Program-made: the position numbers and the translations under genes
The notes under the pieces: model-generated
Seen by the model: the letters and a program-made list of their open reading frames with translations, nothing else
What the model was told of the DNA's origin: nothing
Databases searched by the model: none
Assembly: GCA_003117195.1 (NCBI GenBank)
Contig: BDSI01000231.1
Coordinates: 41,596 to 105,595 of the forward strand
Source of the DNA: Eudorina sp. 2006-703-Eu-15
Taxonomy: Eukaryota > Chlorophyta > Chlorophyceae > Chlamydomonadales > Volvocaceae
Direction: 5' to 3'
DNA: 64,000 nucleotides
Part shown: positions 12,101 through 22,163 of the stretch, piece by piece
Layout: every line of letters starts with the position of its first letter
How positions within the stretch are numbered: position 1 is the first letter of the stretch

Positions 12101-15100
12101 CACCCACCCCGCCACCCCGCCACCCACCCCGCCAGCCACCCACCCACCCCGCCACCCAGCCAATCAGCCACCCACCCACCCGTGTTGTCCATGTTGTGGA
12201 TGGTGAGCATCACCCGAGTGCGGGATTGCGAGGCCCCCGGGTTGTAGGCCTCCCAGAACAGCAGCGAGGCGGCGGCGGCGTGCCAGTCGTGCAGCTGCAG
12301 GACGTGGGGGTGCTGGCCGGAGCAGCGCAGGTACTCCAGGCAGGCCCTGAAGGGGGGCGGGGGTGCGGGTTGGGTGTTTAGAAAAGAAACCTCGCCCGAC
12401 CGAACCCAGACGCAGACGCAGACGCGGGTAGTGTGTGTCTGTGTGTCTGTGTGTCTGTGTGTCTGTGTGTCTGTTGGGGGGGGGCGGGGTAACGTATGAT
12501 GGGGATTTGATGGTGGCGGGGTGGCGGGGTGGGCAGTAGGGGACGGTGGGCCACAGCAACAGCGGCTAGGGGCCCCGAGGGAATGGCCATCTAGGCAGCC
12601 ATACGCTTCAGGTCGACCCGGGCCGTACACGCCCTTCGCCTACACCCTACGCACACACACACACACGTGTGCACACCTCCTCCACGCACTTTGCTTCACC
12701 CACCTGCAGAAGTAGAGGTAGGCCTCCATCTCGTTGTAGGAGCCGCCGTCTGCGGCCCCCGGGAGGTAGCGGGGGAAGGGAAGGGGGGCCGCGGGGTGCC
12801 GGCGGGGGTGACGGACAACGTCAAAGTAAGGGGGCCAGGCGGAAGTGCGCCCCTGCGCCTCCGCCCCGCGGGGCGGCCCCCCCGGTGATGTCGACTGAGG
12901 GGGGCATGGAGCCCTCCCGCCCCGCGGCCGCCATCGAACCGCCGCCACCGCAGTCGCCGCCCCCCCTCCCCCCTTTCATGTCCCCCACCCGCACACCCCC
13001 TCGCACACAGCTCCCGACCGCAGAGGGAAGCTCCCGGGTATTCCCCCTCCCTCTCTTCTCCCGCCCCCGTGGCCTCCCCCTCCCTCTCTTTCCCCTTATC
13101 CCCGTGGCCTCCCCCTCCCCACTCGTCCAAATCTCCTCTCCCCCGCCCCTCCTGCCGCCCTCCAGGTCAGGTCAAAACACCCCACCCCCTCCCCCCCTCC
13201 CGCCCCGCCCGCCCCCCCCCCCACCGCGCTCCCGCTCCACTTCCCTCTGCCCTCAACACCCCCCTGGCGCCCCCGCTGCCCCCCCATTTCCCCCCGCCCT
13301 CCCTGGTGGCACCCACAGATGCGGCCCCCCCTGAAGATGTTGCAGTTGGTGCCCTCCGCGGGTCGCAGCAGGTACACGGGGCAACCCTGCACCTTGCCCC
13401 AGAACACCGAGGTGCGGAGGGGGCCTGAGGGGGGGGCAGGAGGGGAGATAGGATGGTGGTAGACATGTGTATACTGAAGCTGCTGCCAGAGCGAATATCC
13501 GATATGGGGGAGTGAAGGGGAGGGGGGCGAGGGTATAGGAAATTGGTTGACGTATTCAAAATGCGCTGCTGCCAGAGGACGGGGAGGGGTGCGAGGGCGC
13601 GCGGAGGGAGAAGGGGGCGGCCCGCGGAGCGGGTCAAGCCCCGGAGGAACAAGCCCAGGCCGCGACCCGGACGCGGTCGTGGAGGGTGTTGGGCCGGATG
13701 CTGCCCCAGGGGAGGGGGCGACATGCGACACGCGCGGACGGAGGACGGAGGCGGCGGAGCAGTTGGAGAAGAGGTGGGGAGGTCCGGTCTCTATACTTTG
13801 GGGGAGAAAGTACAGGCCGCTGCGACGATACGATGTAGAGGAGGCCGCGAGCTGGGGCGAGAAGATGTAGAGGCGGAACGGCGACGCCATCGGTCACCCG
13901 GCGCACCCCACCACCACCACCACCACCGAGGGAGTCCTACCTCCCCCCGGGTACCTGTTCCCTAGAAATCCCCTTCCCCCCCCCACAATCCCCCCACCCC
14001 TCCACCCCACCCCACCCTTCGCCCTCTCCCCACCCCTCCGGGCCTTGCCTCTCTCCCCACCTCCGCCAATCTCTCACCTCCACTAACTACCCGCCGGCCC
14101 CACCACAACCTGGGCGGTTTTCTGTGTACCCCACCCCCCTCCCCCAGAGCCCCCGCCCGCCCCGCCACCCACCGACTCTCATCTCCCCATCCCATCTGTA
14201 GCCCTTGGGCACCTCGACGTCCAGCTCGTGCTTGAGCCCCTCGATCTGGTCCTCAGGCAGGCTCTCGTAGAAGGGCAGCATCACCGCCACGTAGTGCCCG
14301 CGGGCCTGGGCCGCCTTGGCCAGACCCGTCACCACATCACCCAGGCCGCCGACCTGATGGGAGGGGAGTAGGGGATTAAATGGACAAAAGAAATAAATCC
14401 GAAGGACGAACCCGGGCACACCCAGGGAGTAGGGGAGGGGAGAGGAGAGGTGTATAGGAAATAGGTAGACAGTAGTAGGGCAGGGGCGGGGAGGGGCATA
14501 GGAAATTGGTAGACATACTCAAACTGCGCTGCTGCAAGAGCGACAGTTCGGTGAGGCGAGGGGCTCAATTGAAAAAAGAAATGTAGGGGGGGGGCGGGGG
14601 GTTGGCGGCGTTGGGTCGGGGGTTATGGCTTGTGGGATGGGGTCGTAGCGCCCGAGGATAGCATGAAGGACACCGCCTCATGGAGGTCAGTAGCGCTGCA
14701 CCAGGAAATCGGGCGTAAAGCAAATTGAGCGGAAAGCAAATTGGGCGGACAACAAATTGGGCGGACAACAAATTGGGCGGACAGGAAGGGGGGGAGCAGC
14801 GACAGGACGCCCCACGGGGCGACCCACCGGCTTACGGGGCCCGGTCTGGTGCTGCGACCCGCCCCGCAGCCCGGAGGACCGACCCTTGCTTCCCCCCCCC
14901 GAACCTTCTGCCCCCTCAGCCGGGGCGCACCTACCCAGCCCACCATCCAGCCCCCCACCCAGACCCCCTCGTGACCCACTCCCTGGAACGGCGCCATCAG
15001 CCCCCTCCCCCCCCTTCCCCCTCCCCCTCCCCCCCCTCCGCCGGGAGCCCGAGACCCGGGCTCGTCCGTCTCTCTGTGGGGCGCCCTCCTGGAAGCTCAC

Positions 15101-16537
15101 ATGAAACCACATCCTCCCACCCAGCGACATCCAACCTCCTCACAACCAACCGCCAACCACCTCGCAATCACCCACCTTGGCGATGGGCGCCATCTCCGCG
15201 GTGATGTGGACGATGTGCATGGGCCGGGTGTCCAGCGGGGGGGGCTGCTGGGCCGCTGCGCCGCGGTCCAGGGGCGCCGGAGTCCGCCGCGGGTCACGTT
15301 CCCAGAAGGGCTCCCCCGGGGTGGGCCACAGGATGGCGCTGTCGACGTCCGTCTGCGCCCCCAGCCGGGAAACGGCCCGGACCGGGAGAGGCGGTGGGGT
15401 GACGGGAGGGGGGGAGGGGCCAACACCGGCCTCGATGCGGTGAGGGGGAGGTGGGCAGACCCATGATCAGATCCATGAGCAGATCCATGAGCAGATCCGG
15501 TTCGGGATCTACCATCAAAGCACCGGACTGAAGCTGGCAGTGGCGTACCTCTTCTCCACTCGATCCGGAGGGAGGGAACCTGACGCAGTCGGTTTGGATC
15601 CAAACACACATGCGCCCCCTGGAGCAATTGCTCGGCGCCTCCACCCCTCCTCCCTGTGGCGCCTCCACCCCCTCCTCCCTGTGGCGCCTCCACCCCTCCT
15701 CCCTGTGGCGCCTCCACCCCTCCTCCCTGTGGCGCCTCCACCCCCTCCTCCCTGTGGCGCCCGTTCCCATTCCCTCTACCCTGACGGCTCCTGACCCCTC
15801 ATGGACCCACCATCAGAGGCTGGCCCCCGTGTACGTCACCCTCGTACGGGTTGGCCCTCGGTCGCCGTACATCTCCGAAACCAACACCCCCTGCCCTGAA
15901 CCGAGGCACAGCGAGCAGCCCCCCGGCACATGGGGCCCCGCCCTCCCTGCCCATCACGCCCGGGGGCCAGTCCGCGACCTAACCCGCAACTCCTCTCCGT
16001 TAACCCCCGCTGGGCCCCCCCAAAGTGCAACTCCGCCCGCCTCCCACTCGCACACCAGCGTCGAGTCGCCATGTTCGTGCCGTACAACCTCTCGCTCGTG
16101 CCGTACACAGCTGTGTCCCCCATCAGGCACGCACCTGCTGGGCTGGCGCCGGCCGCTCCAGAACCTCCACGCCCGCCGCAGCTGCCGCCGCCCCTGGAGT
16201 GGCCTGCAATGCACCGGTGGTGGCGCGACGTGGAGCGGGGTGCTGGAGCTTGGTAGGTGGGGGAGGGAGCGGGGCCGCGACGCGGGGCCGGGGGCCGGTC
16301 CCGGGAGGAGCGTGGTAGGTGGGGGGCTGGGGCCAGGTCCGAGTGTGCAGCGCGCGCGTTGGGCGTTGGGGAGGGGGACCGGTGGAGGCGGACAATCCCG
16401 TCTGGGGGCGGTTGGGCCTGGTGTCTGGAAGCCGCGCGGTGAATGGGTGGGGAGCTGGAGACGTGAGAGCCGCCACGGAGCTCGGTGTCAGAGCGACGTG
16501 TCAAAAAGCGATGTAGGGAGGGAGGGAAAGAGAGAGT

Positions 16538-16587
<50 letters not shown>

Positions 16588-17147
16588 CAACGTTCAGGGG
16601 GTGCAATGGTGCGCGCTCGGGAGTCTAGGAAGGGTGGGGCACAAAGGTCTGGAGGGCTACACGCACTTCACCAACGGTTGCGGTGGTACGGTCACTGAAA
16701 ACAGCTTGTTCCCGAAACAATATAACCCATATGGAAACGCGCAGCGGCAGGACAAAGTCGCCCTGCAATGCCTGTCCGAGGCATACTCTCATAAAACCCT
16801 ACCGAAGGTGGGATTGAAGCCTGTTGGTAAAGCGCCAGCTGCTGGCGAAGCAGCTCATTTTCACGCCGCAGACGCAGCAGCTCCTCGTCGACTGAGACTG
16901 CCTCCTCGACCTTGGCGACCTGCAGGTTAAGGCATATCCCGCATCGGACGTCGTGCGGTGCGTCCGCGTGGTGCAACTGGCTGCATTTTGGGCGCAAAAG
17001 TCTTCTTCAGGACCCACAAGTATAATTCACCTGGCAAACGGTCCGTGGGGCTATCGGCGCCACAGTCTTGCTCTGCACCTTCAGCAAGCGAGGTTGTGCC
17101 CCACGGGCAAACGCCCGCGACTCCAGAACCTGCTTGACGCTTGCCAT
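8266..17147 (-). CDS. SS4: Soluble starch synthase, GT5 family, class IV-like
   Basis: Transfers glucose from ADP-glucose to the non-reducing end of alpha-1,4-glucans in the plastid. Exons in reading order: 17147-17031, 16919-16803, 16203-16135, an unresolved stretch, 15352-15176, 14353-14173, 13424-13317, 12749-12704, 12346-12180, 11642-11521, 11249-11139, 10678-10541, 9985-9780, 9386-9246, 8949-8758, 8326-8266; phases agree throughout the catalytic part. The 39-residue first exon resembles a plastid transit peptide; exon 2 is a short coiled coil ([18 protein letters not shown]). The last 12 exons give 549 residues of GT5/GT1 domains, with [23 protein letters not shown] (the KVGGL ADP-glucose motif is split by a phase-0 intron), [17 protein letters not shown], the FEPCGLTQ motif and RTGGL. 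An extra segment between HNMDNTG and GGIVYSN is typical of class IV, not class III. No CBM53 domains were seen. An extra exon at 15618-15549 is possible, but its phase needs another exon. Confidence 0.85.
8672..8711 (-). repeat. Dispersed element core, copy 1 (last starch synthase intron)
   Basis: Read on the minus strand it gives AAATTGGTAGACATGTTTAT then CTGCGCTGCTGCCAGAGCGAA. This matches the core shared with copies at 13.45, 13.53, 14.50, 20.27, 60.98, 62.93 and 63.11 kb. It lies in the intron between exons 8949-8758 and 8326-8266. Confidence 0.8.
9046..9139 (+). repeat. (GA)n microsatellite
   Basis: Near-continuous GA dinucleotides with three GGGAGG-type interruptions inside a starch synthase intron. 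On the transcribed (minus) strand it is a CT tract. Confidence 0.95.
10018..10078 (+). repeat. (GGGGT)n microsatellite in a starch synthase intron
   Basis: About ten GGGGT/GGGGA pentamers just upstream, in gene sense, of exon 9985-9780. On the minus strand it is C-rich and may serve as the polypyrimidine tract of that exon's acceptor. Confidence 0.85.
10304..10343 (+). repeat. (CA)n microsatellite
   Basis: CA dinucleotide tract in a starch synthase intron; a second CA tract lies at 10501-10525 in the same intron. Confidence 0.9.
12429..12474 (+). repeat. 8-bp GTGTGTCT minisatellite
   Basis: Five copies of GTGTGTCT in the starch synthase intron between exons 12749-12704 and 12346-12180. Confidence 0.9.
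13448..13503 (+). repeat. Dispersed element core, copy 2
   Basis: GGTAGACATGTGTATACTG followed by GCTGCTGCCAGAGCGAATATCCGAT, a diverged match to the family core, in the starch synthase intron between exons 14353-14173 and 13424-13317. Confidence 0.7.
13533..13577 (+). repeat. Dispersed element core, copy 3
   Basis: TATAGGAAATTGGTTGACG followed by ATTCAAAATGCGCTGCTGCCA. It sits 30 bp after copy 2 in the same intron, so this intron carries a tandem pair. Confidence 0.8.
14360..14550 (+). repeat. Dispersed element, most complete copy (parts B and A)
   Basis: Part B (GACAAAAGAAATAAATCCG then AAGGACGAACCCGGGCAC) at about 14371-14417 is followed by a partial core at 14448-14475. A full core, AGGAAATTGGTAGACATAC plus CAAACTGCGCTGCTGC, lies at 14497-14540. 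The order B then A also occurs at 20.23-20.34 kb, so both parts probably belong to one mobile or formerly mobile unit. It lies in a starch synthase intron. Confidence 0.75.
15634..15761 (+). repeat. 24/25-bp minisatellite, five copies
   Basis: Units of the type GGCGCCTCCACCCCTCCTCC plus CTGT alternate between 24 and 25 bp owing to a C-run length change. It lies in the unresolved part of the starch synthase gene, between its N-terminal and catalytic exons, and makes spurious open frames on the minus strand. Confidence 0.9.
16536..16582 (+). repeat. (GA)n microsatellite
   Basis: GA tract in the second half of the starch synthase intron after the coiled-coil exon; a CT tract in the sense of the gene. 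Confidence 0.95.
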
Positions 17148-17692
17148 TTTTAAGCTTGCACAGGATAGCAAGCGACAAAGATGCAAGAGAACGCGAGAGC
17201 CAGGGCGCAACGTCGGGCGTTTTTTACGACCAAGGCCCGGGGCTGAGGGGCCCTACCTAATGAAGCCCTACAAATACACTATGCAAACTCAAAGCTCTAA
17301 TTGAAATATGCGGGCTATGAGGATGCCATTGCGTTGGGAATGGAAATGGGGGAATGGAGTACGATAAACGGTTGGGATAGACTTACCACCCGCGGAAACA
17401 ATAGATGGCTTGACGATGGTTTTGCGACAAAGCGAATACCTCTCAATACATTTTCATTATAAGCTTACAGTTGGTAACGCAGGTTTGACGTTGGCATACC
17501 AAATCCTTTGGCGTTCTTATCACCAGCTTACCGTAGCATTACCTACCAGCCACTTCTTCTGACGCAACGAACGACAAATCCAGCCGCAAGCTCAGGCTAC
17601 AGCCCGGGCGTTTCACACGTTCCAGCGCCCGTCACCCCTCTGATCCACGCTCCCGAGCCATCCCGGACACGTACCAACGCCCTGAACCAACC
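17148..17692. promoter_or_regulatory. Shared divergent promoter region, starch synthase / TruB
   Basis: 545 bp separate the two divergent start codons. The stretch is markedly richer in A and T than its surroundings (e.g. around 17280-17480), as expected for a promoter between head-to-head genes. No specific factor site is claimed. Confidence 0.5.
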
Positions 17693-19710
17693 ATGTCATC
17701 GCTCAGCAAGGTGAAAATCCAGCATGCCACAGCAGCCGCACATCGTCCCCGGGGATGGCCGTCCCCCCCAGCCTCCGCTGTAGCCGCAGCCGCTGCGGCG
17801 CCCCCCCTGGAGCTCCACGTGCGATCCATGGGGTCCTCAAAGCTGCAACACCTGCGACCGTCGCCTGGGCTGTGGCTCCCCCGGCTCCCCCCAGCGGCAA
17901 CGACAGCCGCCGCCCGCCCGGTGGCGGCAACCACCCGCACTGCCGCCGCCGCCGCCGCTCCCGCCCCCGCCGACGCGGGGCCCCTGGCGCCCCCCACCGT
18001 CATGACCTCCTTCCCCGCCCACCTCCACCTGGACGTCCTCTCCAACGGTCTGCTGCTGGTGGACAAACCGCCGCACTGGGAGGTCGCGGAGGTGGTGACG
18101 GCCGTGCAGCGCGCGACGCGCGCGCGCAAGGTCGCGTCGGTGGCGCCGCTGGACCCGGCCGCCTCGGGGCTGCTGCTGCTGTGCTTCGGCGCCGCGACGC
18201 GGCTGGCGCAGCGGGTGGAGGCGGCCCCCAAGAGGTACGAGGGCAGTCTGGTGCTGGGCGGCGCGGCGGCGGCGGTGGACGTGCGGGGCGGGAGCTACAC
18301 GGCGGATGCGCTGCCGTGGGACCACATCACCGGTGAGGGCCCGGCAGGGCTGGGCGTTGCATTGCGAGCAAAAAGCATGAAGAGCATATAGAGACACGTC
18401 AGGCAGAGCACGCACTGTGGCCCCCCTCTGATGTCAGTTGAGAGTTCAAGGCCGAGCCGAGGCCCCCGGTTGGGCCCAACCGCCTGGCGGTGGCGACGTT
18501 CCGAAACGGGCCTTGCCCCTCTCCCTCCCCCTCTCCCTCCCTCGGGTCCGGATCCGGGTCCGGATCCTGGTGGCGCCATTCTGTCTGGTCTGCAGACGAG
18601 GAGCTGCAGGAAGCTGCGGAGGGGCTCATGCAGGGGGCGGTGGTGGCGGCGGCTCCGGGCAATGGGGCCACCGGGGGTCGCATGCGGCGGCGGCCGATCG
18701 GGAACGGCGACCCGGAGGTGCAGGAGGAGGCGGAGGCGGAGGTGGAGGAGGAGGCGGAGGAGGAAGAGGTGGCCGAAGGCGGCCAGGCCACGACACCTGA
18801 CCGGGGACGGGGCGGGGCGGGCGGCGGCGGCGGCGGCGCCTCGGTGCAGGTGCTGCCGCCTCGGTACCGGCTGCGGCAGTACCCGAGCAGCTTCAAGTAC
18901 TACGAGGAGGACTCCGGAATGGAGTTGTGAGTGGCGGGTGTAAGAGGGGCGGGGGTGCGGTGCGGTGCGGTGCGGCGGTGTGCGCAGACGTGACCCGTGG
19001 GTCAGTGAGAGAGCACGGGGGTGTGTTGGTGGAAGCGGCGGGCGGGGCGGGGTCGGCTGGGGTCGGAATCTGCCTTGGCGGCTGCATTCGGGCGGAGGAT
19101 GGCGGGAAGGGGAGGCGTGGTCTGAGGGAGGCGTGGTCTGAGGAGGGCGAATCCCAGTTCCTGTCCATGTCCCTGTCCGGCTTTCTGTCCCTCTTCCTGT
19201 CCATGTACCTGTCCCGACTGGGCCCGACGCCAGAGCCCACCTCGGGACCCGCACACACACAGCGCCAACGCGCCCCGTGCCTCCTGCCCCCGCAGTCGGA
19301 CCCGGCCGCTGCGGGTGCATGAATTCCGCGTGTGGAGGGCCAGCGAGGAGGACATTCGCCGGGGGGCCGCCGCGGCCGCCGGGGCCGCCGTCGCCGCAGG
19401 CGCGCGGTTGGCGGGGGCCGCCGGCCAGCAGCGCGGCGGCGGCGGCGGCGCCGTCCCGCTGTCCGCTGCTGCCGGCGCTGCGACGCCGGCGGCCGGTGAC
19501 GTCGGGGCGCTGCTGGGCCGTGTCGTACGGTTCTCCGTGCTGCTCAGCGGCCGAGCGCACGTGCGGTCGCTGGTGGACATGTACGGCAGACGGCTGCGCA
19601 CGTGCGCGTGTCTGGACGAGCTGCGCCGTACGGAGGTGGGCAGCTTCGCGGCGGGCGACGCCTGGCCGCTGGAGGCGTTGCTGCCCCTCCTGGAGCGATA
19701 CAAGCGATGA
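17693..19710 (+). CDS. Divergent TruB-family tRNA pseudouridine synthase
   Basis: Exons 17693-18332, 18596-18926 and 19296-19710 (stop TGA 19708-19710) join in phase to 461 residues. TruB enzymes isomerise uridine 55 of tRNA to pseudouridine. Seen here: an Ala/Pro-rich N-terminus of about 105 residues that could be an organelle-targeting and linker region; NGLLLVDKPPHWEVAEVV (residues 118-135), the TruB LLxDKP start; PLDPAASGLLLLCFG with the presumed catalytic aspartate at 154; KRYEGSLVLGG; and a C-terminus LRRTEVGSFAAGDAWPLEAL typical of TruB. Oddities: the usual GHTGTLDP box reads ASVAPLDP, losing the Gly-His; exon 2 encodes an acidic EEAEAEVEEEAEEEE insert plus a glycine run; the VKxxG-type lysine segment is not obvious. 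Activity may therefore be altered or lost, though the catalytic aspartate remains. Confidence 0.75.
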
Positions 19711-22163
19711 GGGCAGGGGAGTGGAGAGGCGGCGGCCAGGGCTGCTGTGGGTTTCCGTTTTGGTGCTTGCAACAGAAGAGACGGCCTTCGTAACGGCTGG
19801 AGCCTCACCGGGGACGACCAACAAGTAATGGACGAAAGGCGGGAGAAGGACGGATAGCTCTCGGAAACATGTACTTTGTTATTAACGATGTCATGTTTGA
19901 CCCCGTGGGTCATCGAATGTTGCTTGTTTGGTTTGGTTGGCTCATTCATGTGCACGGTACCTCCAGCGCTGACGGAGTCCGTCCGGGGGGGCCGGCCGGC
20001 TGAGGTCGTGCGGGGGCTGCCTCCCTGACTGGATTTGGTTTGATCTGATGATCTGGTTACCCCTTTTTGATGTGATGGATGGTGCACGGTGCGCGTGTGG
20101 GGCACGTGTGGCTGTTGCGACACAGACTGCACGGGGGTGGGGGCGCCCACCTACCGAATACCACGCCGGGCGGAGCGAGGTAGAACTGAACTCCCCCCGG
20201 AGTGAGAAGGTTAGGGAGGGAGGTTGAAAAGAAAACAAGTATGAAACCCAGAAACGAACCCAGGGAGCGAGGGCGTAGGACATTGGTAGGACACTTTGTA
20301 CTGCGCTGCTGCCAGGGCAATGGGCACATGTCCGATGTGAAGACGCGACGAGACACAGGACGCGGGAGGGCAGCTGCTTGACTACACACAGCACGTATGG
20401 GGGGGGTCGCCGTGCAGGTCCTTCCCCCGCGCCCCGGGAGATGACCGCCTCCCGCCTTTGGTTTGGGCCGCGTGAGCCGCATCCCAGGGGGGCCCGCCCG
20501 CACCCACGGCGCCCCAGCCCGAGCGGCGTGTGTGTGGGGTGTGCGGACACCCCCTCACCCCTTCACCTATGTACAAGTACTGCAACACCCATCTGGGTCG
20601 GCGTCCGCGTCCGCGGCTTGCCGCCCACGCCGCCCAGCCCCCATCATCCCCACAATTCATTCACAAGGCGCTCCAGCACGTGCATCCATAATTCAAAATA
20701 CCCACACGGGGGCAAATCTCGCAATGCCCTATCGTGATGCAGTTGTGCTGGTTTGGCGCTGGTTTGGGTCGCAGTGCACAGGTCAGAGGTCGTCAGGCGG
20801 CCCCTGAGTTCGGGCCTCAGTCTGTTGTTGCGCAAGCTATCGTCCTTCTCCGATCGCGGCAGGCTCGCACCGCTCCCCGCCATCCAACCCCGTCCATCCC
20901 CGCCCGCCTCCCTCCCGTACCTCCGCTGATCGCCGCGTACCCCGCCCACCGGTCATGCCGTCGCGCGCCGTACCGGTATCAGTACAGTGATAAGGACACA
21001 ATTGTACGGCATGCGCATAAAAAAGGCGGGGTCCAGGCATCCAGCCAGCCGTGCAGGCAACTCAACGCGCGCGGAATGAAGCGATAAACCTCCATACACA
21101 ATAGGACAGTGTTCGCGAGAACTTCCGAGGGGTCAAAGAAGCCAGCCTCGCCAAACTGACGAGCCAAGTCAGTGCACCGCTGTAAGTTCATTCATTCATT
21201 CACCATACAGCACCCAATCGCACCACACCCCAATCACGCACACCGATCATGGCATGGTCTATCAGGCCGCGCCTTTATCAGGGGTTGCAAGCTGATATTC
21301 CAGTTAAGAAATGGATCGTAAATAGCCACCCTTCCGCGTGAGTGCTTCCGGGCCTTGTTCGAATCGGAGGTTGTGACGGCCATGGGGGCCCGCACCCGGC
21401 TCGAGTCCGGGTTCCAGAGCAAACCACAGGTCAGCTGCCAGTTGTCGTGTCCGCAGGTAGTTAGGCCAGTTTATCGTACTAGGTCAACCGACCAACGGTC
21501 TCCACGATGGGACCGTGGCTCACACCATCGGTGCGAACGCGCACACTCATACACACACACGGAAATACATAAATAACATAACGTCGTACATATGTTCACA
21601 CAAACGGACGGCTCCGCTACGCACATGCCAAGCAGACACAGCCACCCACGCAAAAACTCAACGCGAGCAGTACTTACATCCATTAAACGCCAACACAGTC
21701 CGAGCCGTTCTTCACCCGCAGTCATAGCAGTCGTCCGTTTTCCGTCGTTAGCAGTTCGGAGCCCAGTGCGCTGGCCCCGACATCATCTCCCAATCAACCC
21801 CCGACTCGGTCGGCCCCTCGGATGGACGCCCGCCGAGCGCGGCGACCCGGACTCCCCACAGCGCCCGGACCTGGGGCAGAGGAACCCTGACATGGGACAA
21901 GGACCACCATCCTGAGCTGACCGCGGCAGCCGCAGACGCCGCAAGACGCCCCCGAAGGCGCCGTCATATCGCTCCAGAAAGTCATCATCCAAGTGTCCAG
22001 TCACGGCGCGCGGCGCAGCGTGTTCGGGCGCACCGCTGCCTCCCGCCACGGGTCCCCGTGTCCCGACGTCGTTTCGTCATAGTCACTCCGTGCTTGGTCA
22101 CACGCGGTTCGGGTCACAATCCAGCCGTCGAGCTCTAGGGTACTGCCCCCCTTCGGGACGGTC
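19711..22163. other. Intergenic stretch, no gene recognised
   Basis: Between the convergent TruB gene and the unknown minus-strand gene. It contains a dispersed-element copy (20226-20340), ATTC repeats near 21187 and CA tracts near 21545. A minus-strand frame at 20979-21191 (with the segment FGEAGFFDPSEVLANTVLL) looks somewhat protein-like but has no splice support or match that I recognise. Confidence 0.4.
20226..20340 (+). repeat. Dispersed element, copy with parts B and A (intergenic)
   Basis: Part B-like GAAACCCAGAAACGAACCCAG is followed by AGGACATTGGTAGGACAC and ACTGCGCTGCTGCCAGGGC. It has the same part order as the 14.36-14.55 kb copy and is located outside any recognised gene. Confidence 0.75.

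Noticed and set aside
13096..13890. 264-codon minus-strand frame in the starch synthase
   Set aside because: Only residues encoded by 13317-13424 are real coding sequence; the rest is intron read-through of low-complexity DNA.
17632..18415. Minus-strand and alternative plus frames over the TruB first exon
   Set aside because: Shadows of the TruB coding frame, which alone carries the family motifs and joins in phase to the later exons.
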